DNA of 39,415 bases, taken from the IMG/VR virus record IMGVR_UViG_3300021090_000063, positions 1 through 39,415 of that record, one strand, 5' to 3'. The position numbers were made by a program, and so were the translations under genes. Under the pieces are notes generated by a model, which saw only the letters and a program-made list of their open reading frames with translations, searched no databases and was not told where the DNA came from. The DNA is from a virus. Position 1 is the first letter of the stretch, and each line of letters opens with the position of its first letter. Below are positions 31,633 to 39,046 of the stretch, piece after piece.

Positions 31633-31820
31633 GGTCGGCCCACCATACCGTTCCACTTCTGCGCGGCTTCTTCCGGCGTAGCACCGAGCGGACCGGACGC
31701 GCGGCACTCGGAGCGCATGCACTCGCCGTAGTGCGTAACTGCGTTCCATGCAAATAATCTCGGCTTCTTGTGCTTGCACCACGGACAGGGCAACAACTTA
31801 ACCGAAAGTGGATTGTTCAC
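31629..31820 (-). CDS. Lar-like zinc-ribbon protein
   Basis: The 63-aa product from GTG 31820 reads MNNPLSVKLLPCPWCKHKKP with a second cysteine pair CMRSECRASGP and ends TPEEAAQKWNGMVGRP. LLPCP.C......C....C.A.GP....EEA...WN is the pattern of Lar-family restriction alleviation proteins. It starts in a GTGA overlap with the methyltransferase stop, and its neighbour also concerns DNA modification, so an anti-restriction role is plausible. Copies of this motif also occur in phages without proven anti-restriction activity. Confidence 0.8.
   Translation of the reverse strand: MNNPLSVKLLPCPWCKHKKPRLFAWNAVTHYGECMRSECRASGPLGATPEEAAQKWNGMVGRP
31798..31812. promoter_or_regulatory. 15-bp operator-like motif, site 8
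   Basis: TTAACCGAAAGTGGA, three differences from the exact copies and closest to the copy beside the capsid gene. It lies within the first codons of the Lar-like gene. Confidence 0.4.
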
Positions 31821-32517
31821 GCGCAACTACCCCACTGTGAGGCCATGGCGTCAGCGATTCCTGGGTACGTTCTGCTTCGCTCTTTCCATCGATCGTCTGA
31901 AGGGCCGAGGTTGCTTTGCCCTGACGGGGTTTGGTTCGCCCACACATGCTTCACGGGGTTCGTGCCGAAGCAGTTCGGGCAGCCGTACTTTCCGAGGGAG
32001 AATTCGAAGCGATACCCGCAACCACAACCATACATTGGTTCCACGAACGCCGTCGGTATCAGCGGACTCAGCCCCTCCATCCACAATCCGGTTTTCTTAC
32101 TCGCGTCATCACCGAACCAGTGCGGTTGTACATACTGTGGTTTCGGCATGAAAGGCAGCTTGGTGTTTATGCAACCCTGGGGGTTCTCCAAACAGCGCTT
32201 CTTTATTTTCTTCGCGTGCCACAACCTTTCAATGAAATCCAGCGCCTCCTTCTGGTGCTCGACGCGCGCGCGGCCGTCCGCCTCGATACGACCGCGCGTT
32301 ATCCAGTGCAGTCCGGCCGAGTTCAGGAACGTGCATGGCGGGTGCGCAATCATCAGGTCCCACCCTTCATCGATGATGTCAAACACATCTCCTTGGTAGT
32401 GATCTGGCGATCCGTCTTCGGCGGGCAGCAGATCGCAGGAGAGAGAGAGAAGTGTCCTCTTGCGGCGAACGCGCGTCGCACTCGGCCGCTGTACTCACAG
32501 GCTACTAATACGCGCAC
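31817..32517 (-). pseudogene. DNA cytosine methyltransferase-like gene, frameshifted at a GA repeat
   Basis: The N-terminal frame starts at GTG 32517 (GAGGG six bases upstream): MRVLVACEYSGRVRRAFAAR, then GH. The sequence then enters a (CT)6 tract (32450-32439), after which the family continues in another frame: SCDLLPAEDGSPDHYQGDVF, DIIDEGWDLMIAHPPCTFLN (PPC catalytic loop), KKRCLENPQGC, and the conserved end WKERSRTYPGIADAMASQWG. With one CT unit fewer, the whole gene would read through as one 232-aa protein. In the present state only a truncated form and an internal-start fragment (189 aa from ATG 32386) can be made. This may be phase variation, mutation or a sequencing error. Confidence 0.82.
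32439..32450. repeat. (GA)6 dinucleotide repeat in the methyltransferase gene
   Basis: Six GA units on the plus strand, read as CT on the coding strand, located exactly where the reading frame breaks. Loss of one unit restores the frame. Confidence 0.9.
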
Positions 32518-32533
32518 GGAAGTCCCTCGAAGA

Positions 32534-32613
32534 GCCCTCACCAGCGAAGGGGGAGAACGCTGGTGAGGGCAATGCCGGGTCTTTGCAGGGGGCGAGGGCG
32601 GCCAGACCCGGCA
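32534..32613. other. two tandem perfect hairpins upstream of the methyltransferase gene
   Basis: Hairpin 1 has 13-bp arms (32534-32546 and 32558-32570) and an 11-nt loop. Hairpin 2 has 10-bp arms (32573-32582 and 32604-32613) and a 21-nt loop. They are separated by only 2 bp and lie 17 bp before the methyltransferase GTG. No clear T-run follows on either strand, so a simple terminator is unlikely. The loops are purine-rich on the plus strand and pyrimidine-rich on the coding strand. This may be a structured 5' leader or small RNA. Confidence 0.75.
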
Positions 32614-32615
32614 CA

Positions 32616-32657
32616 GCCATACTGCCACTAAAACGACACGAATCAACCAAAAGTTGA
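32616..32657 (-). promoter_or_regulatory. exact operator-like palindrome, site 9, with possible promoter
   Basis: TCAACCAAAAGTTGA (32643-32657) is one of two exact copies. It lies 14 bp past the stop of the ssDNA-binding protein gene. On the minus strand the motif ends in TTGATT (32646-32641), with TATGGC (32621-32616) 19 bp later, a weak promoter for the methyltransferase-to-helicase genes. Confidence 0.6.
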
Positions 32658-32670
32658 TACGTCGGGCGCG

Positions 32671-33279
32671 TTAAAGCCCGGTGCCGTCGCCTTCTTCGTC
32701 CTCGTCATCGGCATCGAAGTCGCCGAACTCGGCTGCTGTCGATCGAGCGCGCCCAGCCAAGGGCTCGCCGTGCTTGGCGAACTTCACGCTCTCCAATCCG
32801 CAGCAAACCTGATTCTTTCCGCCGCCATCAGTCGGGTAGATCGTCAGCTTGACGTGATAGAAAGCGCCTGAGTAGAACTCGTGGTCGCCCTTGCTGGCTT
32901 CGCTACCGTCACCACCGAACACGAACGGCGGCCTGTCTTCGGGAGAGTTGGCCCGCACGGCATACATGCCTTCGTACCCTGAGTAGACCTCACCGGTCTC
33001 CTGGTTCGTGCAGTCCTCGCCCTTGTTGAAGAACTGGCACACGATCGTGTCAGGCTTCAATTTTGGGAACCCGTTCTTCTTAACTTCCGCGATCGCGGCC
33101 TTGATCTCCGCGATGTGCTTCGCGTGCTTGGGCTTAGCGGGGTCCAACAGCGCAGTCATACCAAAACGCTTCTTCCCGTCGGGTTCACTACGCACCGCTT
33201 TCGCTTCAAAAATATCCAGAAAGCTGCCACGCACCCAGCCTAACTTCACTTCCGCTCTTACGCCTGCTACCGGTTTCAT
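32671..33279 (-). CDS. ssDNA-binding protein, DUF2815 family
   Basis: The 202-aa product (MKPVAGVRAEVKLGWVRGSF...) has the DUF2815 pattern: a beta-barrel core with ALLDPAKPKHAKHIAEIKAA, then KLKPDTIVCQFFNKGEDC and YEGMYAVRANSPEDRPPFVF. The acidic C-terminal tail (FGDFDADDEDEEGDGTGL) resembles T7 gp2.5 and other SSBs, where it recruits polymerase. It lies between DUF2800 and polymerase genes in a common phage replication cluster. Confidence 0.87.
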   Translation of the reverse strand: MKPVAGVRAEVKLGWVRGSFLDIFEAKAVRSEPDGKKRFGMTALLDPAKPKHAKHIAEIKAAIAEVKKNGFPKLKPDTIVCQFFNKGEDCTNQETGEVYSGYEGMYAVRANSPEDRPPFVFGGDGSEASKGDHEFYSGAFYHVKLTIYPTDGGGKNQVCCGLESVKFAKHGEPLAGRARSTAAEFGDFDADDEDEEGDGTGL

Positions 33280-33301
33280 ATCACTTACTCACTGTTCAAA
33301 G

Positions 33302-34591
33302 TTACAACTCAGTCAACTCATCACTCTCGTTCTCGAACTCACTGAACTCGTCTTGGCCTTCAAACTCATCGAACTCAGCTAATCGGACATTCGCAAAAAT
33401 CGGACGTTTATCGGTCACCGGCGCCAGAGACGGATGGCCCGTCGGTTTGTACACCAGCTTCAGCTTGGCGCTCTCGTTGACCTTCTTGAACGCGGACTTC
33501 TGGCCGCGCGTCAACATCTTCTCCGCCTGGGCCGGCGATATCAGCGTGCGCTTAACAACCTGGCTCTCGCGCAGCCCTTGCTTCTGCAGCCACACTTCCG
33601 CGCGCTGCTGGTCGAGCCACGCGCGACGCGACTGCGACTCCACGATCTTCCAACCGGGTACTGCAACAGGGTCCTGTACCAGCAAGCGCATCGCGGCAGT
33701 ACGTGTGCGCCTGGCCCACAGCTTCACCAGCTCCACAGACTCAAGCGCCTTGGCGACTTGCTCTGGTGTCAGGATCTCCACCGTGCCCGGCGCATCCATG
33801 GCGTCGAAGTCGCTGTTTAACGCAGCGATAGACGCTTTCAACTGCGTTCCGCAACGCCCAGCAACAGCGCAGAAGAAGCACTGCTTCTCACCTGCGCGCG
33901 TGGGTGGGTTGGGTGCGAGTGCGACGGTGCACTGTGCGTGCATCTCCTTCGCAAATTCCATCAGCCGCTCCACCGTGGTCTCCCACACGTCGAAGTGCCC
34001 GAACCGGGGCTGACAGATGCGAATGATGACCTTGTCGATCTCGTAGCCCCACGACAGCTCGTCGTACATGCCGATTGCGTAGCCCATCGCCTGTTCATTC
34101 TCTTCGGCGTAAACCTTCACGCCCTTGCCGTACTTGAAGTCGGTCACCACCAGCGTGCGGTGATACACCGCACCGTGGTCACTGGTGCCGAACTGATTCT
34201 TAAGCGGCATGCGGCCGTTCAAGTCGACCCGCGTCTCCGTGAAGTGCGTACCGGGCAACTCATTGCACCAGTCAACGTACTCCTGAACCGCCTGGATCAT
34301 CTCTTCATCGGGGACGAACATCGTGCCGATCTCGTCGCCGAGTACCGCATCGGCATAGTCGGCGGCGCGCGCTTCCGTGTTGGTGCGCTGCGCTACCAGC
34401 ACCGTCTCTGCGAAGAAGTGTGCGTTCGTGCCTTCGGCAGAGAACTCGGTGTCGAGGTTCTGCGCGTTGAGCATCGTCGACGCCAGCAGCATGCCGGCGC
34501 AGCGCATCAAACCCGGCAACGTGCTGGGTCCGAGCAGTGCATGCCCGGACTTCGCACGCTCTTCAGCGAGTTTTTGCCAGTCGATCGTCAC
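33302..34591 (-). CDS. DUF2800 (RecB/Cas4-like) nuclease-family protein
   Basis: The product starts at GTG 34591 in a GTGA overlap with the 88-aa gene (MTIDWQKLAEERAKSGHALL...). DUF2800 features include LLGPSTLPGLMRCAGMLLAS, SAEGTNAHFFAETVL, TDFKYGKGVKVYAEENEQAM with the PD-(D/E)XK-like D-x-K, and a late cysteine cluster (EKQCFFCAVAGRCG) suggesting an iron-sulphur or zinc site as in Cas4/AddB. The C-terminal end is acidic (EFEGQDEFSEFENESDELTE). It is the usual partner of the DUF2815 SSB in phage recombination/replication modules; probably a 5'-3' or end-processing nuclease. Confidence 0.85.
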   Translation of the reverse strand: MTIDWQKLAEERAKSGHALLGPSTLPGLMRCAGMLLASTMLNAQNLDTEFSAEGTNAHFFAETVLVAQRTNTEARAADYADAVLGDEIGTMFVPDEEMIQAVQEYVDWCNELPGTHFTETRVDLNGRMPLKNQFGTSDHGAVYHRTLVVTDFKYGKGVKVYAEENEQAMGYAIGMYDELSWGYEIDKVIIRICQPRFGHFDVWETTVERLMEFAKEMHAQCTVALAPNPPTRAGEKQCFFCAVAGRCGTQLKASIAALNSDFDAMDAPGTVEILTPEQVAKALESVELVKLWARRTRTAAMRLLVQDPVAVPGWKIVESQSRRAWLDQQRAEVWLQKQGLRESQVVKRTLISPAQAEKMLTRGQKSAFKKVNESAKLKLVYKPTGHPSLAPVTDKRPIFANVRLAEFDEFEGQDEFSEFENESDELTEL

Positions 34592-34854
34592 GGAAAGACG
34601 TGGTCTGGGATCGGCACGTACGGCGTTTCCGGCGCGACTTGCGTCGGCGGATTGCGCCAAGAGTCCATCGCGTCCGCTAACTCGAAGGCTTCCTTGATCT
34701 TCTTGGGTTCGTGGTACCCCTCGGCCATCGTCGCCCAATGCCGGATGGTCTGCGCTGCGAGCGGATCTTTCGCTCGTAACACAAACACCGGCTCATCCCC
34801 TGCCGCTTTATTCAAGCAGCTTCGGGGTTCACTCAGCTCGTATCGTTTCAACAT
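34588..34854 (-). CDS. small phage protein, 88 aa
   Basis: ATG 34854 is used because GAGGG lies seven bases upstream; the longer frame to 34971 runs through the tRNA-like gene and is an artefact. The product (MLKRYELSEPRSCLNKAAGD...) contains VFVLRAKDPLAAQTIRHWAT and MAEGYHEPKKIKEAFELADA, a pattern found in small phage proteins encoded near DUF2800. No function is known. Confidence 0.78.
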   Translation of the reverse strand: MLKRYELSEPRSCLNKAAGDEPVFVLRAKDPLAAQTIRHWATMAEGYHEPKKIKEAFELADAMDSWRNPPTQVAPETPYVPIPDHVFP

Positions 34855-34880
34855 CGTCGCACCCTCAAATAAAAACCCTG

Positions 34881-35008
34881 ACTGCGCGGCAGGACTCGAA
34901 CCTGCAACCTGCGCCTTGGTGTAGCTGAGCCCCGACCGCTCTACGGGGATTCTTTCGGACAGTTGTTCCACACCGCAGCGCCGCTCTAGCCTATTGAGCT
35001 ACGCGCAA
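34881..35008 (-). tRNA. tRNA-like gene with a 54-nt excess in the anticodon loop
   Basis: Read on the minus strand: acceptor UUGCGCG (35008-35002) pairs with CGCGCAG (34888-34882); UA at 8-9; D arm GCUC/GAGC with a 9-nt loop containing GG; anticodon stem GCGCU with GGCGC (last pair U-G); 5-nt variable region AGGUU; T arm GCAGG-UUCGAGU-CCUGC; discriminator U; no encoded CCA. The loop between anticodon stem halves is 61 nt, not 7, so removing 54 nt leaves a standard 74-nt tRNA. The loop has internal pairing GGUGU/ACACC and CCCCG/CGGGG. The anticodon cannot be determined. It could be an intron-bearing tRNA, a tRNA mimic or a degenerate gene. Confidence 0.6.
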
Positions 35009-35022
35009 TCAAGATTTGTTGG

Positions 35023-35409
35023 TTACTTCTTCCCGGCCAGCGCCTTTTCGCACAGTGCCACCGCTTCAGCGAACTTCGCCTCGGGGATCGTGTCGATCGA
35101 CTTAGCGCCGAGCTGGCCCAGGATCTTCGCAGCACGATCACGCGCAACGGTATCCCGCACCTCGAACAGCTTCGCGCGCACGTCTTCGAGCGTCAGTGCC
35201 TCATCTTCGCCGCCGAGTCCATCACCAAGGTCCACTTGCTCGGGCTCCGGTGCTGGTGCAGGCTTGCTCGCTGCCTTCGCCTTCGTTGTGGCTGGCTTGT
35301 CCGCAGGTACTGGCTGCACGGGCGCTGCTGGCTTACTGGCGCCGTTGATCGCAGCCGTCAGCCCTTCAATAGCCGTAGCAAGACGGCCCACTTGTTCTTC
35401 CATCGACAT
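35023..35409 (-). CDS. phage protein of unknown function, 128 aa
   Basis: First gene of the leftward early operon. A short N-terminal helix (MEEQVGRLATAIEGLTAAIN) is followed by a Pro/Ala/Lys linker (about 25-60) and a C-terminal helical domain (LTLEDVRAKLFEVRDTVARD, KILGQLGAKSIDTIPEAKFA), similar to small phage proteins sometimes linked to SSB/DUF2815 clusters. GAGGG precedes the ATG by seven bases. No function assigned. Confidence 0.78.
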   Translation of the reverse strand: MSMEEQVGRLATAIEGLTAAINGASKPAAPVQPVPADKPATTKAKAASKPAPAPEPEQVDLGDGLGGEDEALTLEDVRAKLFEVRDTVARDRAAKILGQLGAKSIDTIPEAKFAEAVALCEKALAGKK

Positions 35410-35464
35410 AGTTCTGCCCTCAAAAGATTTTCAAAAGTTGTTGCTAAACCTCAACACGAACGGC

Positions 35465-35493
35465 AACATAATGCCCAACTAGACACCTGTCAA
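35465..35493 (-). promoter_or_regulatory. early leftward promoter
   Basis: TTGACA (35493-35488), a perfect -35 box, is followed after exactly 17 bp by TATGTT (35470-35465). The -35 box is contained in the exact 15-bp operator copy, so repressor binding would block RNA polymerase. It drives the operon from 35409 leftward. Confidence 0.7.
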
Positions 35494-35504
35494 CCAAAAG
35501 TTGA
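35490..35504. promoter_or_regulatory. exact operator-like palindrome, site 10 (control region)
   Basis: TCAACCAAAAGTTGA, the second exact copy. It lies between divergently transcribed early genes, 8 bp before the Cro-like ATG and over the -35 box of the leftward promoter. This is the natural place for a phage master operator. Confidence 0.8.
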
Positions 35505-35511
35505 GAAGAAA

Positions 35512-35784
35512 ATGAAACACGCACCGGCTCGAATTCGGGCACCTCTCACTCGCCGGCAAGAACTTCGCACGCTACTGATGACACTGGCGGAGCGCACGAC
35601 GAAAGCAAAGACTTTGTCGGCTCTCGCGAAAGCGGTGCATCGCAGTCAGGAGGCCGTCAGCATCTGGATCAGACAAGGTGAAGTGCCCGCGGCGGCTGCC
35701 GGTGAATTGCTGCGGTTGAAAAAAGCGAACCCCGAAGGTGCCCTGCGCATCTACCTAAAAGACCTGACCCCGTCGCTGTTCTGA
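35512..35784 (+). CDS. Cro/YdaS-like small regulator, 90 aa
   Basis: ATG 35512 starts 8 bp after the exact operator copy. The product (MKHAPARIRAPLTRRQELRT...) has a helix-turn-helix: TKAKTLSALAKAVHRSQEAV, then SIWIRQGEVPAAAAGELLRL, as in YdaS/Cro-type regulators. It is divergent from the leftward early operon and is followed closely by the primase-helicase gene. It is probably the lytic-state regulator competing with the repressor for the 15-bp motif. Confidence 0.78.
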   Translation: MKHAPARIRAPLTRRQELRTLLMTLAERTTKAKTLSALAKAVHRSQEAVSIWIRQGEVPAAAAGELLRLKKANPEGALRIYLKDLTPSLF

Positions 35785-35794
35785 GGCCGTCCCG

Positions 35795-38389
35795 ATGACT
35801 ACGAAAGTAGCGAATCTGGACGCGCGTCGGCGCGGTGTGGGGAGGCTGCTGCGCTTCTGCACCGGCGAGACCGCGCAGTCCAACAAAGTCAAGAACATCG
35901 AGCTGCGCTGGGCCGAGCTGGGTGAGCAACTGCGTACTCCCCACGTCGGCGCCGAAACGCTCGAAGAGTATTTGAAGCTGCCCACACCGGAGCAGTTGTC
36001 GCGCAAGGACGTCGGCTATGTGATGCCCGGTCACATGGACAAGGGCATCCGCGGCAAAGCGAACATCCATCTGCGCTCGTGCCTGGTGATGGACATCGAT
36101 CATGCGCCGCAGGGCGCGATCGAGCGGATCTGCGATCCGATACTCGGGCTTGGCCGATACACGTTCTACCTGCACTCAACGCGCAAGCATAAAGACGACG
36201 CGCCGCGTCTGCGCCTGTACATGCCGGTCACGCGCGACGTGGCGGCGCTGGAACACTCCGCGATCATCCGCCGCATCGCAGCCGACCTGCAGCCCCTGGG
36301 CGATGAGTCGTCATCGATCGACTGGTTCGACGACACCGGGTTCGAGTTCACCCGCGTCGCGTTCTGGCCGTCGATCAGCAAGGGTGCCGACTACGTCTTC
36401 GTCGCGAACGAGGGCGAGTGGCTGGAGCCCGACGCCATCCTGGCGCTGTATGCCGACCCTATGGACGTCAGCAGCTGGCCGGTCAGCGAGAAGCTACGCG
36501 ACACCCTGCGCCTGTCGGCCAAGCGCTCCGGCGATCCCCTCACGAAGCCCGGCATCATCGGCGCGTTCAATCGGGTCTACTCGATCCATCACGCGATGGA
36601 GGAATACATCCCGGGGGTGTATGTCCACGGCGCGCACGATGACCGCATGACCTACGCCGCGGGCTCCAGCGCGAACGGCGCGCTGATCTACGACAACGGC
36701 TTGTTCCTGTTCAGCCGGCACGAGTCGGACCCGTGCTACTACCAGAACTGCAACGCGTTCGACATGGTCCGCATCCACCTGTTCGGGGATCTCGACTCGA
36801 AGGTGTCGGCGGACACACCGATCAACCAGAAGCCCAGCTTCAAGGCCATGCAGGCGAGGGCGGCGGAGGACCCGCAGGTCCGCACTGAGCTGCTGATGGC
36901 CCGAACCGCCGATCGCGCGCACGACTTCGACGAGTTCGACGAAGAACAGGCCCTCGAAGAGCCCATCGAATCAAGTACGCCGACGGCGAACGAGTTCGCG
37001 ACCTTCGACGCCGACGAAACCGCAGCAGAACCACCCCCGACTACCGACAAGGCGAAGCTCAAAGAAGACCGTAAGGCCGAGGACCTCGCACAAGTCAAGG
37101 TCGCCGCAGCCAAGGCCCTGCACTCCGACAAAGGCGCGCTGGTGCCCTGCCTGGCGACACTGGAGGCCCTTCTGGAGCATGACCCTCGTCTGAAGGACTG
37201 CGTTGCCACGAACCTGTTCACCGGCGATCTGCTGCAGATGCGAAAGCTGCCTCACATGCGCGTACGCGTGCCGCCCGAGGGGGTGTTGTGGTCGGATCTG
37301 GCTGAACTCAAGATCAAGAGCTACCTGGAGCAGCGCTACCACCTGTTCGTGAGCGCGACCGCCGTGCACGAGGCGGCGTGCAGCGTAGGCGACAAGCGCG
37401 CGTTCAACCCAGTCAAGAACCGGTTAGAGGCGCTGCCGGCGTGGGACGGCGCGTCGCGCATCGAATCGTTTTTCATCCGCCACCTCGGCTGTCCGGACAC
37501 GCCGTACTACCGGGACGTGTCGCGCAAGTTCTTCGTGGCCGCCGTGTCTCGCGTGTACCGACCGGGGTGCAAGTTCGACTCAATGCTGGTGCTGGAGGGT
37601 CCGGAGGGGATCGGCAAGTCGACGCTGGGCAAGGTCCTCGCGTTCGGCCACTTCACCGACGAGATGTCCTTCGGGTTCGACTCGAAAGAGGTTGTCGAGC
37701 GTTCGCGCGGCAGCTGGATCGTCGAGATCCCGGAGATGGTGACCCGCAGCAACGCCGATTCGCAACACGTCCTGCAGTTCATCACGCGCCAGGTCGAGCG
37801 TGTGCGCCTCTCATACGCCCGCAACGCAGGCGACTTCCCGCGTCAGTTCGTGATGATCGGCACCACCAACGAGACCAGCGACTACCTGCGCACCACGGCG
37901 GGCAATCGCCGCTTCTGGTGCATCCGCTGCAGCACAGCCGTCCTGGACATGCAGGCGATCATCACGGAGCGCGAACAGCTCTGGGCAGAGGCCCTGGTGT
38001 ACATGGGCTTAAACGAGCCCCTGTTCCTCGAAGGCGCCGCGTTGAAGGAAGCACAGGCCGTGCAGGCCGAGCGCGTCATCAAGGACGATGTCAGTGGGGT
38101 AATCGAGGCGTGGCTCAACCAAAAAATTCGCACGTCTCACTGGGAGCACGACCCATCGGAGCGGGGCGACTTCGATGACGAGGACACGTGGGTTGAGCGC
38201 GACCGAGTCTGCGCGGTGGAGATCTGGGTGGAGTGCCTGAAAGGGCAGATCGACCGCTTCACGAGACGCGAGGCGATGCGCATCAACGCGGTGATGAACG
38301 GATTAGCTGATTGGGAGCAGAAGCCGCTCGTGCGGTTCGGGAAGCGGTATGGCACGACTCGGGGGTTCTTTCGGCGCCTGCTGATATGA
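35795..38389 (+). CDS. primase-helicase, virulence-associated E (VapE)-type
   Basis: The 864-aa product has an N-terminal primase-like part (about 1-330) with the acidic motif LVMDIDHAP (near 97-104) and LHSTRKHKDDAPRLRLYMPV. A charged flexible linker spans about 370-440 (EEQALEEPIESSTPTANEFA). The C-terminal VapE ATPase domain has NPVKNRLEALPAWDGASRIE, Walker A GPEGIGKST (about 601-609), Walker B SWIVEIPEM and a sensor region MIGTTNETSDYLRTTAGNRR with the arginine finger. It would initiate DNA replication, perhaps at the repeat region near the right end. It is followed by the HNH gene. Confidence 0.92.
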   Translation: MTTKVANLDARRRGVGRLLRFCTGETAQSNKVKNIELRWAELGEQLRTPHVGAETLEEYLKLPTPEQLSRKDVGYVMPGHMDKGIRGKANIHLRSCLVMDIDHAPQGAIERICDPILGLGRYTFYLHSTRKHKDDAPRLRLYMPVTRDVAALEHSAIIRRIAADLQPLGDESSSIDWFDDTGFEFTRVAFWPSISKGADYVFVANEGEWLEPDAILALYADPMDVSSWPVSEKLRDTLRLSAKRSGDPLTKPGIIGAFNRVYSIHHAMEEYIPGVYVHGAHDDRMTYAAGSSANGALIYDNGLFLFSRHESDPCYYQNCNAFDMVRIHLFGDLDSKVSADTPINQKPSFKAMQARAAEDPQVRTELLMARTADRAHDFDEFDEEQALEEPIESSTPTANEFATFDADETAAEPPPTTDKAKLKEDRKAEDLAQVKVAAAKALHSDKGALVPCLATLEALLEHDPRLKDCVATNLFTGDLLQMRKLPHMRVRVPPEGVLWSDLAELKIKSYLEQRYHLFVSATAVHEAACSVGDKRAFNPVKNRLEALPAWDGASRIESFFIRHLGCPDTPYYRDVSRKFFVAAVSRVYRPGCKFDSMLVLEGPEGIGKSTLGKVLAFGHFTDEMSFGFDSKEVVERSRGSWIVEIPEMVTRSNADSQHVLQFITRQVERVRLSYARNAGDFPRQFVMIGTTNETSDYLRTTAGNRRFWCIRCSTAVLDMQAIITEREQLWAEALVYMGLNEPLFLEGAALKEAQAVQAERVIKDDVSGVIEAWLNQKIRTSHWEHDPSERGDFDDEDTWVERDRVCAVEIWVECLKGQIDRFTRREAMRINAVMNGLADWEQKPLVRFGKRYGTTRGFFRRLLI

Positions 38390-38401
38390 CGCGAGGCGGT
38401 T

Positions 38402-39046
38402 GTGCCTAAATCATCACCTGAGAAGCTGGCGTACGCCGCAGCCTACCAAAAACGGCGGCAAGCCCTGCTCCGGGAGGTGCGAGAGAGCTTCGAGCTGGAG
38501 TATCACCTCTGGAAGTTTTACAACCCGGACGGAACCAAGAAGAAAGTCGTCGAGGGGTCACCGTGTCGGAAAAACCCCCAGCACAGAAATCTGCGGCGAG
38601 TAGACGACGGACACTGTGTCGACTGCGAAAAAGACAGGCAGAAAACGCCGCGCTACCTAGACCTGCACCGGGTGCACTGCCGACGACACATAGCTAAGGA
38701 TCCAGAGAAGCATCGGGCGCGGCGCCGCGAATGGAAGAAAAACAACCGGCACGTTATCAATGCCCGGAAATACGCCCGACGGCACGCAACCCGGTTGACC
38801 GATGCTTCTGCCACAGACGCCGAGATCGACTACTTACTGCTGCTTCAGCTCGGCTGCTGCGCCTACTGCGGAGAGCCTGCGGCCCACCTGGACCACAAAG
38901 TTCCGCTGATACTGAAGGGCCAACACACGATCAAAAACCTTCAGTGGCTGTGTGCGTTTCACAACATCAGCAAGGGAGCACGAACCGATACCGACTACCG
39001 ATTCTGGTACGGAATCCCTTTACGCACTCCCTGGGACGCCTGTTAA
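38402..39046 (+). CDS. HNH endonuclease, 214 aa
   Basis: Starts at GTG 38402 with GAGG five bases upstream. The C-terminal half has a zinc-bound HNH core: LQLGCCAYCGEPAAHLDHKV, PLILKGQHTIKNLQWLCAFH and NISKGA. The N-terminal half is strongly basic with additional cysteine pairs (HCVDCEKDR, HCRRH), probably for DNA binding. HNH enzymes of this type serve as homing enzymes or, beside terminase genes, in packaging. This one follows the replication gene, so a homing or replication-linked role is more likely. Confidence 0.88.
   Translation: MPKSSPEKLAYAAAYQKRRQALLREVRESFELEYHLWKFYNPDGTKKKVVEGSPCRKNPQHRNLRRVDDGHCVDCEKDRQKTPRYLDLHRVHCRRHIAKDPEKHRARRREWKKNNRHVINARKYARRHATRLTDASATDAEIDYLLLLQLGCCAYCGEPAAHLDHKVPLILKGQHTIKNLQWLCAFHNISKGARTDTDYRFWYGIPLRTPWDAC

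Noticed and set aside
34881-34955. A second complete tRNA within the tRNA-like gene
   Set aside because: There is a D-arm-like segment (GAGC/GCTC) in the insertion, but no 5' acceptor strand matching CGCGCAG; only the outer 5' half pairs with it.
34855-34971. N-terminal extension of the 88-aa gene
   Set aside because: The extra residues are a translation of the T-arm and inserted loop of the tRNA-like gene; a GAGGG site supports the internal ATG at 34854.
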